Of a DNA stretch of 64,000 nt, positions 34,785 through 43,826 are shown in pieces. The DNA comes from a virus. The position numbers and the translations under genes are program-made. The stretch is from IMG/VR virus record IMGVR_UViG_3300037427_000838, positions 1-64,000 of that record. One strand, 5' to 3'. Numbering within the stretch: position 1 is the first letter of the stretch; every line of letters begins with the position of its first letter. The notes beneath the pieces are model-generated. The model was not told the DNA's origin. It saw only the letters and a program-made list of their open reading frames with translations, and did not search any database.

Positions 34785-35431
34785 CTTTACCAGATTTAGC
34801 TAATTTTTCACCAGATGAATTAGACAATTTTGCTCAAAATAATTTTATGATATATAATTGGGCAATGCCACCTGAAGATTGTGAAATGATTATTAAGAAA
34901 TTTGAACAGGTAGTCAAATATGATAAAACACAGGTAGATGAATTTAAGACTGGTCGTAAAAACTTTACTGAAATAGATATAGACAAATATGGTGATTCAG
35001 ATTTTTGGAGAGAACCTAAAAAGAAATTTGTTGCAATGATGGAAGAATATAAAACAAGATTTATGAAAAATTTGGCTATAAAGGATATTCATTTTCCACC
35101 AGTAATAGATATGGAAAATATAAGAATAAAAAAATATATGCCTAATGACGAAGACCAATTTAAAGTCCACGTAGATGTTGTTCGTTCTATGGGTGATTCA
35201 GCAAAAAGATTTTTAGTTTTTATATTATATCTTAATGATGTTGAAGATGGTGGTCATACAATGTTTCCAAAACCTAATATATGGGTAAAACCAAGAGCAG
35301 GAAGATTGTTAGTGTTTCCACCTTTTTGGACTCACCCACACGCAGGATTAAAACCATTAAGTGGTCCAAAATATGTTATGATGTCTTATTTACATTATGG
35401 GGACGCAGATGATCCGAGGTATAAAAAATAA
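34781..35431 (+). CDS. 2OG-Fe(II) oxygenase (prolyl-hydroxylase-like)
   Basis: 216 residues. FKVHVDVV gives the HxD iron ligands (about 128-130); GGHTMFPKPN and WTHPHAGLKP give the distal His; the 2OG-binding region follows. Fold class of prolyl 4-hydroxylases. Target could be a protein, a sugar or a nucleotide; its neighbours are sugar-nucleotide and SET-domain genes. Confidence 0.85.
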   Translation: MTLPDLANFSPDELDNFAQNNFMIYNWAMPPEDCEMIIKKFEQVVKYDKTQVDEFKTGRKNFTEIDIDKYGDSDFWREPKKKFVAMMEEYKTRFMKNLAIKDIHFPPVIDMENIRIKKYMPNDEDQFKVHVDVVRSMGDSAKRFLVFILYLNDVEDGGHTMFPKPNIWVKPRAGRLLVFPPFWTHPHAGLKPLSGPKYVMMSYLHYGDADDPRYKK

Positions 35432-35715
35432 TGTATCAACCATTACCAAGAGAAGTGCAAATTAAAATGAGCAAAATTCACGGAGAAGGATTATTTGCAA
35501 AAGAAGATATTGATGACAATACAAAGATAGGATTAGGTTGGTTGATTGTAGGTCCTGAATTAATAAGAACTCCATTAGGAGGTTTCATTAATCATAGTGA
35601 TGAACCAAATACAATAAAAATAAAAAAAGATAATAGATATTATCTCTATACAATAAGAGATATAAAAAAAGGTGAAGAGTTAACTTTAAAATATACTTTT
35701 TATAGTGTGAAATGA
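35431..35715 (+). CDS. small SET-domain protein
   Basis: 94 residues containing a compact SET fold: KIHGEGLFAKEDI at the start, GGFINHSDEPNT (the NHS-x-x-PN motif that binds SAM) and KKGEELTLKYTF (the GE-E-L-T-x-x-Y motif). The family methylates lysines in proteins. About the minimum size for a SET domain, with no pre- or post-SET region. The substrate in a bacterium is unknown. Confidence 0.85.
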   Translation: MYQPLPREVQIKMSKIHGEGLFAKEDIDDNTKIGLGWLIVGPELIRTPLGGFINHSDEPNTIKIKKDNRYYLYTIRDIKKGEELTLKYTFYSVK

Positions 35716-36455
35716 GCAAATTAACTGTTATATTACCAGCGGCTGGAAAAGGAACTAGATTAAATCTACCATATCCAAAAGAAATATTACGATTAGATAA
35801 TGATAATGCTTTGATTGATAATTGTTTTAATTTTTTTAGAGATTATGGAAGAAATGATGTTGAATTTATAGTTATTATTAATGAAGACAAACCAGAACTA
35901 TTAACTTATTTAGCAAAATATAAAAGTAAATTTAACATATCATTTATATATCAAAATCCTTTTCATCAAGAATATACAGGTGCAATTAAAAGTGCTAGAC
36001 CTTTATTTGGAGAACATAATATAGTTTTATTGCCTGATACATTAATGACATTACAACCAAATCAAGATTTATATACTTTAATTATGTCAGCATTACAAGA
36101 AACAGGATTTACATTTTTATATAAAGAAGAATTAGATGATTCAGTATTAAAAACTAAAGGTGCATTAAATATAAATGCTGAAAATTTAGTTTTAGATTAT
36201 TGCGATAAACCTGAAAATAATAAATTAGGTATATATAATGCGTTTTGGTGTGCATTTGGATTTAGAAGACGAGTATTTGATACTTGTATGAGTTTTATGG
36301 AAAAATCTACGTTAAAAATGAAAGTAAATGGTAAAGATATAAAATCAACACCTATCTATGGTAGTAAAGCAATTAAAGTAAAAGACTATGTTGATTTAGG
36401 AACTTGGAGTGAAATAAGGAGATTATTAATAAATTATGAAAAAGATAATAACTGA
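35712..36455 (+). CDS. sugar-nucleotide transferase (RfbA/GlmU-like)
   Basis: 247 residues. LPAAGKGTRLNLPYPKE is the signature of sugar-1-phosphate nucleotidylyltransferases (G-x-G-T-R and PK), LLPDTLM holds the metal Asp. It would activate a sugar phosphate with NTP for the downstream Gmd/dehydratase/glycosyltransferase genes. Substrate unclear. Overlaps the next gene by 20 bases. Confidence 0.8.
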   Translation: MSKLTVILPAAGKGTRLNLPYPKEILRLDNDNALIDNCFNFFRDYGRNDVEFIVIINEDKPELLTYLAKYKSKFNISFIYQNPFHQEYTGAIKSARPLFGEHNIVLLPDTLMTLQPNQDLYTLIMSALQETGFTFLYKEELDDSVLKTKGALNINAENLVLDYCDKPENNKLGIYNAFWCAFGFRRRVFDTCMSFMEKSTLKMKVNGKDIKSTPIYGSKAIKVKDYVDLGTWSEIRRLLINYEKDNN

Positions 36456-37008
36456 CTGTGATGGTGTCCTTTTAGACTGGTGTTTTGCTTTTGACATTTG
36501 GATGAGTGAACAAGGATATACTAGAATGCCTGAAACGGATCATTACTTTAGTCAATCAAAACGATATAACATACCCGAAAAAGAAGCATTAGAACAAGTT
36601 AATTTATTTAATCAAACAGGAGTGTTAGGATTTGTACCAGCATATAAAGATAGTGTTGAGTATGTAACTAGATTGGCAAGAGAAGGTTATAGATTTGATG
36701 TTATTACTATGATTGGACCTGACAAGTATGCTCATAAGTTAAGAAAAGCAAATTTAAGACATTTATTTGGTGATGTATTTGATGAAATATATTGTGCAGG
36801 AGATTTTAAACAACCTAAAAAAGAAATTTTAGAAGAAAGATATAAAGGAACAAATTATGTTTGGATTGAGGATAGAGTTGATTATGCAATGCAAGGTGAT
36901 GAAGTTGGTTTAAATACATTTATGATGGATCATCCTTATAATAGAGAATATAAAGGACAACGAGTGAAGAATTGGAAAGAATTATATGACACCACATTTA
37001 GAAGCTAA
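36436..37008 (+). CDS. HAD-family hydrolase
   Basis: 190 residues. ITDCDGVLLDW (motif I), VITMIG (motif II) and WIEDRVDYA (motif IV-like). A phosphatase of small molecules, perhaps a sugar phosphate or nucleotide from its place between a nucleotidyltransferase and a nucleoside phosphorylase. Confidence 0.75.
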   Translation: MKKIITDCDGVLLDWCFAFDIWMSEQGYTRMPETDHYFSQSKRYNIPEKEALEQVNLFNQTGVLGFVPAYKDSVEYVTRLAREGYRFDVITMIGPDKYAHKLRKANLRHLFGDVFDEIYCAGDFKQPKKEILEERYKGTNYVWIEDRVDYAMQGDEVGLNTFMMDHPYNREYKGQRVKNWKELYDTTFRS

Positions 37009-37651
37009 AATTGGTGATTATGCTGATACAGTATTATTACCTGGTGATCCGTTAAGAGCAAAATGGATTGCAGAAACATATTTAGATAATGTAAGACAAG
37101 TTAATAGTGTGAGAAATATGTTAGGCTTTACAGGAACATATAAAGGTAAATCTATATCAGTACAAGGAGGTGGTATGGGTATGCCTTCAAACGCAATTTA
37201 CATACACGAACTTTATAATACGTATAATGTAAAAACTATTATAAGAGTGGGTAGTTGTGGTGGTATTCATAAAAATTTAAATGTAGGCGATATAGTTGTA
37301 GCTACAAGAGCAATTACAGACAACGCAATGATAAATGTATCTGTTGTTGAAGGATCAAGTGATTTGTTAAATGCTTATATGAAAGTTGCACCTGAAAATA
37401 CTATGCAAGGATATATCAAGTCTAGTGATTGGTTTTATAATCCAAATAAAGATTGGTGGAAAGATGAAAATATTGCAATAGCAGTTGAAATGGAAACACA
37501 TATATTATATAATTTAGCAAATAAATTTAACAAGAAAGCATTATCAGTATGTACAGTTGCAGACCATTTTGAAAAACCAGAAGATATGACTTCTAAAGAA
37601 AGAGAAACTAGTTTTAAAGCAATGATAGAGAGTATATTAAAAATATGTTAG
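36986..37651 (+). CDS. deoD: purine nucleoside phosphorylase (DeoD-like)
   Basis: 221 residues. LLPGDPLRAKWIAE, the VQGGGMGMPS phosphate loop, RVGSCGGIH, and AVEMETHILY (ribose contact) match the hexameric PNP family; the TVADHF segment near residue 191 contains the catalytic Asp. Splits purine nucleosides to base and (deoxy)ribose-1-phosphate, feeding salvage. GMP reductase at 43.8 kb acts in the same pool. Confidence 0.85.
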   Translation: MTPHLEAKIGDYADTVLLPGDPLRAKWIAETYLDNVRQVNSVRNMLGFTGTYKGKSISVQGGGMGMPSNAIYIHELYNTYNVKTIIRVGSCGGIHKNLNVGDIVVATRAITDNAMINVSVVEGSSDLLNAYMKVAPENTMQGYIKSSDWFYNPNKDWWKDENIAIAVEMETHILYNLANKFNKKALSVCTVADHFEKPEDMTSKERETSFKAMIESILKIC

Positions 37652-38619
37652 TCTTTGTAACACCTAAAAGAAGTGAAGAACATAAAGTGCCTTATTCTTA
37701 TAGAACAAGAGCAAATATAGTATCGGAGAATATATTTGATAGTAGAGTTACAGATGATATTAAAACTTTACAACAAAATGATGTTGCAGTATTAGGTAAA
37801 AGACATACAAGAGAGGATGCTGAATATTGTATAAAACACGATATTAAATATATTGTTGATGTTGCAGATGATAAGTTTACAATGTTTAAGCATTGGTATC
37901 ATACAATACCAAAAGCAACAGCAGTTACTACAACTTGCCAGCATTTAAGAACAATTATATTAGATGAAGTTGGTAAAGGTTCTGTTATTATACCTGACCC
38001 TACTGAAAGAAAAAGAGGTGTACCAAAGTTTGAAGTAAAAGAAACTATGAAAGCATTTTATTATGGTGCAGAAGGTAATTATAGAAAAATAGATTGGTTA
38101 AGAGTTAAATCAACTTTAAATTCTGTAAGAAAAACTAGAGTTGATATTATGACAAATAAATCAGAAGATCCACCTAAAGCTTACAAATATTTAAATAGAT
38201 ATGGACAATTTTGGTTAACACCAGAAGATAGAATAGCATTACAGAAAGAAGGTGTTAAAGAATATACCAGTTTAATAAATTGGAACTTTGATAAACAAGA
38301 GCAGTTAGTTAATGAATCCGATTTTGTTTTATTACCAGTTACTTCTGATAGAGAATCAAGAAGTAAAGGAAATAATAGACCTATTGACGCATTGCAACAA
38401 GGTAGAATAGTATTAACCAATCCAGGTATAAAGAGTTATGAAGATTTAAAAAAATACTTATATATAGGTGATTTTTATACAACGTATAAATTAATGCTTG
38501 AAAATCCTGAAGAAGTATTATCAAAAATTAGAAATGCTCAAACGTATATAAATGAACATTATACACCAAAAGCAATAGGATTGAAGTGGAAAAGAGTATA
38601 TGACAGACTACATAAATAG
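37645..38619 (+). CDS. glycosyltransferase-like protein
   Basis: 324 residues. C-terminal half has the look of a GT-B fold: SDFVLLPVTSDRES, then NNRPIDALQQGRIVLTNPG, a donor-binding type segment, and a terminal helix NEHYTPKAIGLKWKRVYDR typical of GT4-like enzymes. The N-terminal half is divergent. Likely adds a sugar to a surface polymer or to phage components. Confidence 0.65.
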   Translation: MLVFVTPKRSEEHKVPYSYRTRANIVSENIFDSRVTDDIKTLQQNDVAVLGKRHTREDAEYCIKHDIKYIVDVADDKFTMFKHWYHTIPKATAVTTTCQHLRTIILDEVGKGSVIIPDPTERKRGVPKFEVKETMKAFYYGAEGNYRKIDWLRVKSTLNSVRKTRVDIMTNKSEDPPKAYKYLNRYGQFWLTPEDRIALQKEGVKEYTSLINWNFDKQEQLVNESDFVLLPVTSDRESRSKGNNRPIDALQQGRIVLTNPGIKSYEDLKKYLYIGDFYTTYKLMLENPEEVLSKIRNAQTYINEHYTPKAIGLKWKRVYDRLHK

Positions 38620-38634
38620 AGATAAGGAGTGATT

Positions 38635-39789
38635 ATGAAATATCCATTAGCCTGTGATACTTGGGATCAAAAAGAACTAGACGCAATACAAGAAGTTATA
38701 AAAAGTGGCCGATATACAATGGGCCCACACGTCAAGAAGTTTGAGCAAGAGTTTGCTAAATATTTTAGATGTAAAGACGCAGTTATGGTTAATAGTGGTT
38801 CAACCGCCAATCTATTAATGGTAGCATTATTAAAATTAAAATATAAAAAAGGTGGTAATATAATTGTGCCTGCTGTATCTTGGTCAACAACATATTTTCC
38901 ATTACAACAATACGGTTTCAAATTAAATTTTGTAGATGTAGATAGAGAAACTTTAAATATAGACCCTAATAAAGTTAGAGAAGCAATTAATGAGGATACG
39001 TGTGCTATATTTGCAGTTAATCTTTTAGGTAACTCCTGTGACCATTATTCATTAATGCATATTGCTAGAGATAATGGACTTATGTTAATAGAGGATAATT
39101 GTGAGAGTTTAGGTGCTCAGACATATAACTTTGAATATTGTGGAACGTTTGCTGATTTAGGTAGTTTTTCTTTCTTCTTTTCACATCACTTACAAACAAT
39201 GGAAGGTGGTATGATTGCTTGTAGAGATAAAGATGACGCAGATTATTTAAGGTCATTAAGAGCACACGGTTGGTGCCGAGATTTACCAGACGATAATAAG
39301 ATTTATAAGAAGACTGGAGATAAATTTAAAGATAGTTTTACGTTTGTAACTCCAGGATATAGTGTTAGACCATTAGAAATGAGTGGTGCGATAGGTAGTG
39401 TGCAACTTAAAAAAGAATTTGCAATGAGAACACAAAGAATTAAAAATGCTAAATATTTTCAAGAAAGATTTAAAAATAATAAAGATATTTTATTACAGAA
39501 AGAAATAGGAACATCTAGTTGGTTTGGATTCTCACTAGTATTACAAAACAATTTAGAAGGTAAACGTGATGAAGTTGTTAAGAAACTTACAGAAAATGGA
39601 GTAGAGTGTAGACCTATTGTTGCAGGAAACTTTATGAAAAATCCTGTAATAGATTATCTTGAATATTATAGTAATAGTTGTCCTAATGCAGATTATATTC
39701 ATAAGAATGGTTTGTTTATAGGAAATGATATAGGAGATTTAACATTAAACATTGATATGGTATACAGTATAATAAAGGAAGTAAAATGA
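38635..39789 (+). CDS. ColD/RfbH-like PLP sugar 3-dehydratase
   Basis: 384 residues from ATG 38635 (AAGGAG five bases upstream). DegT/DnrJ/EryC1 aminotransferase fold: VNSGSTANLLM binds PLP phosphate and EDNCESLGA holds the PLP Asp-type contact. The usual Schiff-base lysine is replaced by histidine in SFFFSHHLQTMEGGM, the hallmark of the 3-dehydratases ColD and RfbH. With the adjacent GDP-mannose dehydratase the natural substrate would be GDP-4-keto-6-deoxymannose, giving a 3,6-dideoxy sugar (inference). Confidence 0.85.
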   Translation: MKYPLACDTWDQKELDAIQEVIKSGRYTMGPHVKKFEQEFAKYFRCKDAVMVNSGSTANLLMVALLKLKYKKGGNIIVPAVSWSTTYFPLQQYGFKLNFVDVDRETLNIDPNKVREAINEDTCAIFAVNLLGNSCDHYSLMHIARDNGLMLIEDNCESLGAQTYNFEYCGTFADLGSFSFFFSHHLQTMEGGMIACRDKDDADYLRSLRAHGWCRDLPDDNKIYKKTGDKFKDSFTFVTPGYSVRPLEMSGAIGSVQLKKEFAMRTQRIKNAKYFQERFKNNKDILLQKEIGTSSWFGFSLVLQNNLEGKRDEVVKKLTENGVECRPIVAGNFMKNPVIDYLEYYSNSCPNADYIHKNGLFIGNDIGDLTLNIDMVYSIIKEVK

Positions 39790-40826
39790 AAAGAGCATTA
39801 ATAACAGGTATAACTGGACAAGACGGCGCCTATCTTGCTAAGTTATTATTAGAAAAAGGATATAAAGTATTTGGTGGACAAAGACGAAGTACATCACCAA
39901 AACATTGGCGATTAGATGAAATGGGTATTACAGACCAAATAGAGTTTGTTGAACTTGATGTAATAGACCAAGCAAACATAAGAAGAGCAATAGAAGAAAC
40001 TAAACCAGACGAAGTATATAATTTAGCGGCACAATCATTTGTATGGTTATCATTTAAACAACCAGAACTTGCTACTCTAATAGACGCAATGGGTCCTTTA
40101 AGAATACTAGAAAGTATTAGACAAGTAAATCCTAAAATAAAATTTTATCAAGCAAGTACAAGTGAAATGTATGGAAAAGTATTTGAAACTCCACAATCAG
40201 AAACAACAAAGTTTTGGCCAAGGTCGCCATATGGTGTTGCAAAACTATATGCTCATCACATAACAATTAACTATAGAGAAGCATATAATATGTTTGCTTG
40301 TTGTGGTCTTTTATTTAATCACGAAAGTGCTCATAGAGGTGAGGATTTTGTAACTAGAAAGATATCAAAAGGTTTAGCAAAATGGTTGAAAGATAGTACA
40401 CCTATTGTTTTAGGAAACTTAACAGCAAAAAGAGATTGGGGACACGCCGAAGATTTTGTTAGAGGTATGTGGCAAATGCTACAACACGATAAACCAGATG
40501 ACTATGTATTAGCAACTGGTAAAATTCATACAGTAAAACAATTTGCAGATATGGCATTAGATTATAAAGAGATAGAACACTATTGGAAAGATGATGAGTG
40601 TTTTACAAAAGATAATAGATTAATTATAACAACTGATAAGAAACATTTAAGACCTGCCGAGGTTGATGTATTACAAGGGGATGCTAGTAAGGCAAAAAGA
40701 GTATTAGGTTGGGAACATAAACATAACGTGGAGAGTTTAATGAAAGAAATGGTAGACGCTGATTGTGATAGAATAGGTGCAGATAAAGAAATGAATTTAT
40801 GGGATAGTCCAGAGAGGTGTATATAA
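39786..40826 (+). CDS. gmd: GDP-mannose 4,6-dehydratase
   Basis: 346 residues. SDR Rossmann motif GITGQDGAYLAK, the YNLAAQSFVWLSF segment, catalytic STSEMYG and YGVAK (Tyr/Lys), and FNHESAHRGEDFVTRK substrate loop match GMD closely. Produces GDP-4-keto-6-deoxymannose. It overlaps the ColD-like gene by four bases, so the two enzymes form a likely two-step path. Confidence 0.92.
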   Translation: MKRALITGITGQDGAYLAKLLLEKGYKVFGGQRRSTSPKHWRLDEMGITDQIEFVELDVIDQANIRRAIEETKPDEVYNLAAQSFVWLSFKQPELATLIDAMGPLRILESIRQVNPKIKFYQASTSEMYGKVFETPQSETTKFWPRSPYGVAKLYAHHITINYREAYNMFACCGLLFNHESAHRGEDFVTRKISKGLAKWLKDSTPIVLGNLTAKRDWGHAEDFVRGMWQMLQHDKPDDYVLATGKIHTVKQFADMALDYKEIEHYWKDDECFTKDNRLIITTDKKHLRPAEVDVLQGDASKAKRVLGWEHKHNVESLMKEMVDADCDRIGADKEMNLWDSPERCI

Positions 40827-41575
40827 TGGCTGAATATGTTTTTACTACAACATTTAATAGAAAACTTTATGATGACTATGCTCATCAATTAATTGATACG
40901 TTTGTGGCAACAAAGCAGTTAGCAATGATGTATGTTTTTGTTGAAGATAACCCTAATTTTTACCCTAAAGTAGATAGAGTACACTATTATAATATATTTG
41001 ATTACGAACCAGATTTAAAAGATTTTATTGAAAGAAATAAACATAGAAAAGCAAATACTTTTTATGAAGAAGCAATAAGATTTAGTTATAAAGTATTTGC
41101 TCAATCAGCAGCCAGAGCTAGGGGTGAGAAAATAATTTATGTAGATAGTGATTGTAAGTTTATGGATACAATACCTGGCGAATGGTATCAGCAATGTATA
41201 CCAAATTTGAATTTTTTATCATTTTATGATAGACCAAAACAATATACAGAAACAGGTTTACTTGCATTTAATACTAGTCCAAATGGTAATTATAGCATAT
41301 GCAATAGGTTTTTTGAAGAATATAAAAATTGGTATGTAACAGATAAAGTATATTCAATAAACAAATTAGGAAAGAATTTTTGGACAGATTGCCATACATT
41401 GGACGCAACTAGGCAAATGTTTAAAGACGATCCCAATTATAGTGAAAGACCACTAGGGGACGGTGAAAACGGTCATATAATGGCAAGAGATAAGTGGCTT
41501 AATCCATATATAGACCATAGAAAAGGAAAAAGAAAATTTTCCTCAAATAGTCCAGAATGGAGAAAACATAGATGA
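40826..41575 (+). CDS. glycosyltransferase-like protein, 249 aa
   Basis: ATG 40826 overlaps the gmd stop (TAATG). KIIYVDSDCKFM contains a DxD-type metal motif of GT-A enzymes, and LNFLSFYDR and GLLAFNTSPN resemble the conserved parts of GT8-like or capsule-related transferases. Acceptor unknown. Confidence 0.65.
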   Translation: MAEYVFTTTFNRKLYDDYAHQLIDTFVATKQLAMMYVFVEDNPNFYPKVDRVHYYNIFDYEPDLKDFIERNKHRKANTFYEEAIRFSYKVFAQSAARARGEKIIYVDSDCKFMDTIPGEWYQQCIPNLNFLSFYDRPKQYTETGLLAFNTSPNGNYSICNRFFEEYKNWYVTDKVYSINKLGKNFWTDCHTLDATRQMFKDDPNYSERPLGDGENGHIMARDKWLNPYIDHRKGKRKFSSNSPEWRKHR

Positions 41576-41829
41576 CGGATAAAGATGAGTTACAAAAAGC
41601 GTTAGATGGTGAAATGGGTTTACCAACAGAAACATCTAGCGAACACGATAGAACTTATGAGAACGAAGGCGCTAGAGATTACAGTCCTATGGTTCAAATA
41701 AGTATTAAAGAATATGATAAATTAAAAGAACAAAATAAGTATATTACAGACCCTACTTTGATTGGTATGATAGATAAGTTAGAGTTTTTTTTAAAAGAGT
41801 TGAGAAAACACATAGTAAGAAAATTATAA
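41572..41829 (+). CDS. hypothetical protein, 85 aa
   Basis: Acidic N-terminal half (disordered), helical basic C-terminus (LEFFLKELRKHIVRKL). Between two glycosyltransferase genes with four-base and one-base overlaps. Not recognised. Confidence 0.55.
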   Translation: MTDKDELQKALDGEMGLPTETSSEHDRTYENEGARDYSPMVQISIKEYDKLKEQNKYITDPTLIGMIDKLEFFLKELRKHIVRKL

Positions 41830-42506
41830 TGATTAACATTTTTGTTGGATATGATAGTAAAGAAAAGGTAGCATTTAATGTACTTGCATATAGTATATTA
41901 AAGTATAGTACAAGACCTGTATCTATTACACCAATATATCTTCCTAATATAAAAGATAACTTTATTAGAGAAAGAAGTAATATAGAATCAACTGAATTTA
42001 GTTTTAGTAGATTTATAGTACCACACCTTATGAATTATAAGGGTTGGGCATTGTTTATGGATTGTGACCAGTTAATGATGACAGATGTTGCTGAATTATG
42101 GAGATTACGTGATGAGAAATATGCTGTCCAAGTATGTAAACACGATTATATACCAAGAAACTCAAAGAAGTTTTTAGGTCAAACACAAACAAAATATGAA
42201 AAGAAAAATTGGTCAAGTTTTATGTTAATGAATTGTGATAAGTGTACAGCATTAACACCAGATTACGTTAATACTGCTACAGGATTACAATTACATCAAT
42301 TTAAATGGTTAGAGAACGATAGTTTAATTGGAGAACTACCATTAGAGTGGAATTGGTTAGTTGGGGAATATCCTCGTAAAGATGATGTTAAGAATGTTCA
42401 TTTTACAGAAGGTGGACCTTGGTTTGTAGATTATCTACAATGTGATTATTCAGATGAGTGGCACACTCTTAAAAGAGAAACAACTGAAACGAATATGGTT
42501 AAATGA
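41829..42506 (+). CDS. GT8-like glycosyltransferase
   Basis: 225 residues. Starts MINIFVGYDSKEKVAF, then LFMDCDQLMMTD with the DxD metal motif (about 79-81) and VHFTEGGPWF, the conserved HxxGxxKPW-like C-terminal motif. A retaining glycosyltransferase using a nucleotide sugar. Similar in outline to the gene at 46.2 kb. Confidence 0.75.
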   Translation: MINIFVGYDSKEKVAFNVLAYSILKYSTRPVSITPIYLPNIKDNFIRERSNIESTEFSFSRFIVPHLMNYKGWALFMDCDQLMMTDVAELWRLRDEKYAVQVCKHDYIPRNSKKFLGQTQTKYEKKNWSSFMLMNCDKCTALTPDYVNTATGLQLHQFKWLENDSLIGELPLEWNWLVGEYPRKDDVKNVHFTEGGPWFVDYLQCDYSDEWHTLKRETTETNMVK

Positions 42507-43270
42507 TCCAGGGACTATTGACAAGACCAGCGACAGATGATATTGTACAAAATTTTGTTGAAAGTGCAAAAGGAACATTACATAGTGATGGACCTAATTT
42601 TGATACAGTAAACTTTAGTGGAGATATTGCTTGTTTTGGTGTATTAAGAGGTACAAGTGAAGTTATGGCACAGGCGAATAATTTTTATTACTTTGACCAC
42701 GCTTATATGTTTGGTAATAGACATAATAAGTCAAAAATATTTGGTGAAAGAATATACAGATTAACAAAGAACTTTCAACATATAAGAGAAATAAAAAAGT
42801 TGAAAGCAACAGATAGACAAAGAATACAAAAGTATCAACCGTATATTAAATTAAAAGATTGGAAGTATAGTGGAGATTATGTATTAGTGTGTGATATATC
42901 TGAACACGCAAAAAAATTTTATGATAGAACTAATTGGTTAAATGAAACTGTAAAAGAATTAAAGAAACATACAAAAAGAGAGATTAGAGTTAGAAGTAAA
43001 GGCGCTAAAACATCTTTTAAAAATGATTTAAAAAATGCATATGCAGTTGTATCATTTCAATCAACTGTATGTATTGACGCAATGATAAATGGAATACCAA
43101 GTTTTTGTGATAAATTATCAATGGGGCTACCAGTATCACTAGATGATTTAAGTTTAATTGAAGACCCATTATATCCAAGTAATAGACAAGCGTGGATAGA
43201 AAGTTTATTAGCAAATCAATTTACTATGACAGAAATAAAGAATGGAACAGCGTGGAGAAATATACAATGA
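42503..43270 (+). CDS. capsule/LPS transferase-like protein (paralog of 44.9 kb gene)
   Basis: 255 residues. GTSEVM and the segment DLKNAYAVVSFQSTVCIDAM followed by INGIPSFC resemble the CMP/UDP-sugar binding part of capsule (Kdo/GT-B-like) transferases. The C-terminus LLANQFTMTEIKNGTAWR is nearly repeated in the gene at 44.9 kb (MIAENQFTIPEIEDGTAYR), so the two are paralogs. Acceptor unknown. Confidence 0.65.
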   Translation: MIQGLLTRPATDDIVQNFVESAKGTLHSDGPNFDTVNFSGDIACFGVLRGTSEVMAQANNFYYFDHAYMFGNRHNKSKIFGERIYRLTKNFQHIREIKKLKATDRQRIQKYQPYIKLKDWKYSGDYVLVCDISEHAKKFYDRTNWLNETVKELKKHTKREIRVRSKGAKTSFKNDLKNAYAVVSFQSTVCIDAMINGIPSFCDKLSMGLPVSLDDLSLIEDPLYPSNRQAWIESLLANQFTMTEIKNGTAWRNIQ

Positions 43271-43344
43271 GATTAGGTATTGGCGCTTTATTTGTTTTCT
43301 TGTCAAGTATATTTGCTTGGATAATGAAGAGGAAGAAAAGATGA
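43267..43344 (+). CDS. 25-residue membrane peptide
   Basis: ATGA overlap with both neighbours. One hydrophobic helix (LGIGALFVFLSSIFAWIM) with a KRKKR end. Real or not cannot be decided from sequence. Confidence 0.4.
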   Translation: MRLGIGALFVFLSSIFAWIMKRKKR

Positions 43345-43826
43345 AAGTATTAAAAAGTAAATTATCAGATTTTTTTAAATGGGTAAAGGGTACTGAACTT
43401 GTTGAGTTAGATAATATAGACGTATCGGAAGATCCAGTTAGACCTGAATTAACTTTAGGTTGGCGAATAACAAATGGTCGTAAGATATTTGGTTTAAAAT
43501 ATGATGATGAAATTGAAGGTATTATGTGTATAGCATTTACTAATGATGTTCCTTCAAGTATAAAAGAACTAGATATTATGAGTGAGTTAGCACATTTAAA
43601 AAATGAAAAGAAAATTGCTATTGCATATACAGTATGGTCAAGAAAAAGAGGTGCAGGTAAAGAGATAGTAAATAAAGTATTAGAATATGCTAAAAAGAAT
43701 AAAATTGAAAGAGTAATAACGTTGTCCCCATTAACACCTATGGCGACACACTTTCATATTAGAAATGGTGCAAAACAAATTAATATAAACGAGGTAACCC
43801 AAAATTTTGAGTATGAGATTAGATAA
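43341..43826 (+). CDS. GNAT-type acetyltransferase
   Basis: 161 residues from ATG 43341 (GGAAGAAAAG upstream). AYTVWSRKRGAGKEIVNKVL is the acetyl-CoA-binding motif A (R/Q-x-x-G-x-G/A), followed by VITLSPLTPMATHFHIRNGA, which matches motif B. May acetylate a sugar or protein; its neighbours are glycosyltransferases. Confidence 0.7.
   Translation: MKVLKSKLSDFFKWVKGTELVELDNIDVSEDPVRPELTLGWRITNGRKIFGLKYDDEIEGIMCIAFTNDVPSSIKELDIMSELAHLKNEKKIAIAYTVWSRKRGAGKEIVNKVLEYAKKNKIERVITLSPLTPMATHFHIRNGAKQININEVTQNFEYEIR

Noticed and set aside
38612-38619. ATAAATA-like word before the ColD-like gene
   Set aside because: Made by the last codons of the preceding gene (CAT-AAA-TAG); the island is packed by overlaps and shows no other promoter features here.
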